This document shows positions 5,413 to 5,951 of a DNA stretch of 5,951 nt, in pieces. Every line of letters starts with the position of its first letter. Position 1 is the first letter of the stretch. The translations under genes and the position numbers were made by a program. The notes beneath the pieces were generated by a model. That model saw only the letters and a program-made list of their open reading frames with translations, had not been told where the DNA came from and made no database searches. Source of the stretch: Trueperaceae bacterium (lineage in GTDB: Bacteria > Deinococcota > Deinococci > Deinococcales > Trueperaceae); the NCBI GenBank assembly GCA_003567075.1, contig PXAU01000035.1, forward strand, positions 1 to 5,951. The letters are read 5' to 3'.

Positions 5413-5951
5413 ATGCGCAGCATCGACCACCACGGCAGCCAGGTGCCGGTGCTCGGGCTCGGCACCTGGGAGCTCCGCGGAGAGGCGTGCGTCGACGCGG
5501 TCGAGCACGCGCTCGCGCTCGGCTACCGCCATCTCGACACCGCCCAGGGCTACTTCAACGAGGCCGAGGTCGGTCGCGGCTTGCAGCGCTCGGGCGTGCC
5601 GCGCGACGAGGTGTTCCTGACCACCAAGGTGCGGCCCCGCAACTACAGAGCGCGCGACGTTCGCAGCAGCACCGAGGCCTCCTTAGCGGCCCTCGGGGTC
5701 ACGCACGTCGACCTGCTGCTGATGCACTGGCCGAGCCGTGAGGTGCCGCTCGAGGAGACCTTCGGCGCCATGCGCGATCTCCAGGACCGTGGGTTGGTGC
5801 TGCACGTGGGGGTCAGCAACTTCCCGCCCTCGTGGCTGCGACGAGCGCACGAGCTGGCAGAGGTGTTCACCAACCAGGTCGAGTACCATCCCTTCCTGTC
5901 GCAACAGACGTTGCTGCGGGAGGCCGAGCGTCTCGATCACCTGCTCACGGC
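5413..5951 (+). CDS. Aldo/keto reductase (C-terminus beyond window)
   Basis: The frame is open from the ATG at 5413 to the right edge, giving 179 full codons of an expected 260-280. Aldo/keto reductases are cytoplasmic NAD(P)H-dependent TIM-barrel enzymes that reduce aldehydes and ketones. The complete catalytic tetrad is visible: Asp42 and Tyr47 in LDTAQGYFNEAEVG, Lys72 in LTTKV and His105 in LLMHWP. The strands VGVSNF (132-137) and TNQVEYHPF (153-161) are signature segments of the family, the latter typical of 2,5-diketogluconate-reductase-like members. The usual YGNE is YFNE here. The N-terminus (PVLGLGTWEL) matches the family start, so the ATG is well placed. It is divergent from the MFS gene across 34 bp. 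The substrate cannot be deduced, and the cofactor-binding C-terminal part is not in the window. Confidence 0.88.
   Translation, partial: MRSIDHHGSQVPVLGLGTWELRGEACVDAVEHALALGYRHLDTAQGYFNEAEVGRGLQRSGVPRDEVFLTTKVRPRNYRARDVRSSTEASLAALGVTHVDLLLMHWPSREVPLEETFGAMRDLQDRGLVLHVGVSNFPPSWLRRAHELAEVFTNQVEYHPFLSQQTLLREAERLDHLLT

Noticed and set aside
5379..5465. Longer MFS start at GTG 5465 or ATG 5423
   Set aside because: It would overlap the divergent reductase, whose N-terminus matches its family, and would add residues with no transporter character.
1..5951. A hidden defence, mobile or biosynthetic system
   Set aside because: All sizeable genes belong to ordinary families, and no nuclease, toxin, integrase, direct-repeat boundary or composition break was seen.

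Overview
This is a GC-rich (roughly 70% by eye) bacterial chromosomal segment with strong G/C preference at third codon positions. The gene set is a lipoprotein, MurJ, a [2Fe-2S] ferredoxin, a polyphosphate-type glucokinase, an MFS carrier and an aldo/keto reductase. There are no tRNA, rRNA, CRISPR, phage or transposase signals. A high-GC Deinococcota (for example Trueperaceae-like) or Actinobacteria-like origin would fit the ppgK-type kinase and the possible leaderless start at the right end. That assignment is an inference, not something the sequence proves.

Layout from left to right. Five main genes lie on the minus strand and one on the plus strand. Positions 1-826 (-) hold the N-terminal 275 residues of an Ala/Glu/Arg-rich coiled-coil lipoprotein that runs off the left edge. 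Positions 916-2553 (-) hold a MurJ/MviN lipid II flippase. Directly upstream of it, 2550-2630 (-) is a 26-codon reading frame with a strong ribosome site; its stop codon overlaps the murJ GTG as GTGA. Positions 2780-3160 (-) hold a [2Fe-2S] ferredoxin with adrenodoxin/Isc-type cysteine spacing. Positions 3296-4060 (-) hold a ROK-family polyphosphate glucokinase, separated by 10 nt from an MFS transporter of the monocarboxylate/oxalate-formate type at 4071-5378 (-). Across a 34-bp divergent gap, an aldo/keto reductase begins at 5413 (+) and runs off the right edge.

How the genes may work together. The MFS gene and ppgK look like a two-gene operon whose junction holds a small hairpin over the stop codon and the only GGAG. 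Ferredoxin, the small frame and murJ may be co-transcribed, with murJ translated by coupling. The lipoprotein has its own ribosome site and an 89-nt leader gap. The divergent gap before the reductase holds an imperfect palindrome overlapping a possible -10 box.

Nothing here amounts to a convincing new defence, mobile or biosynthetic system. The most informative oddities are the small frame ahead of murJ, a missing charged pair in a MurJ transmembrane segment, the internally duplicated coiled-coil lipoprotein, and the structured gene junctions.
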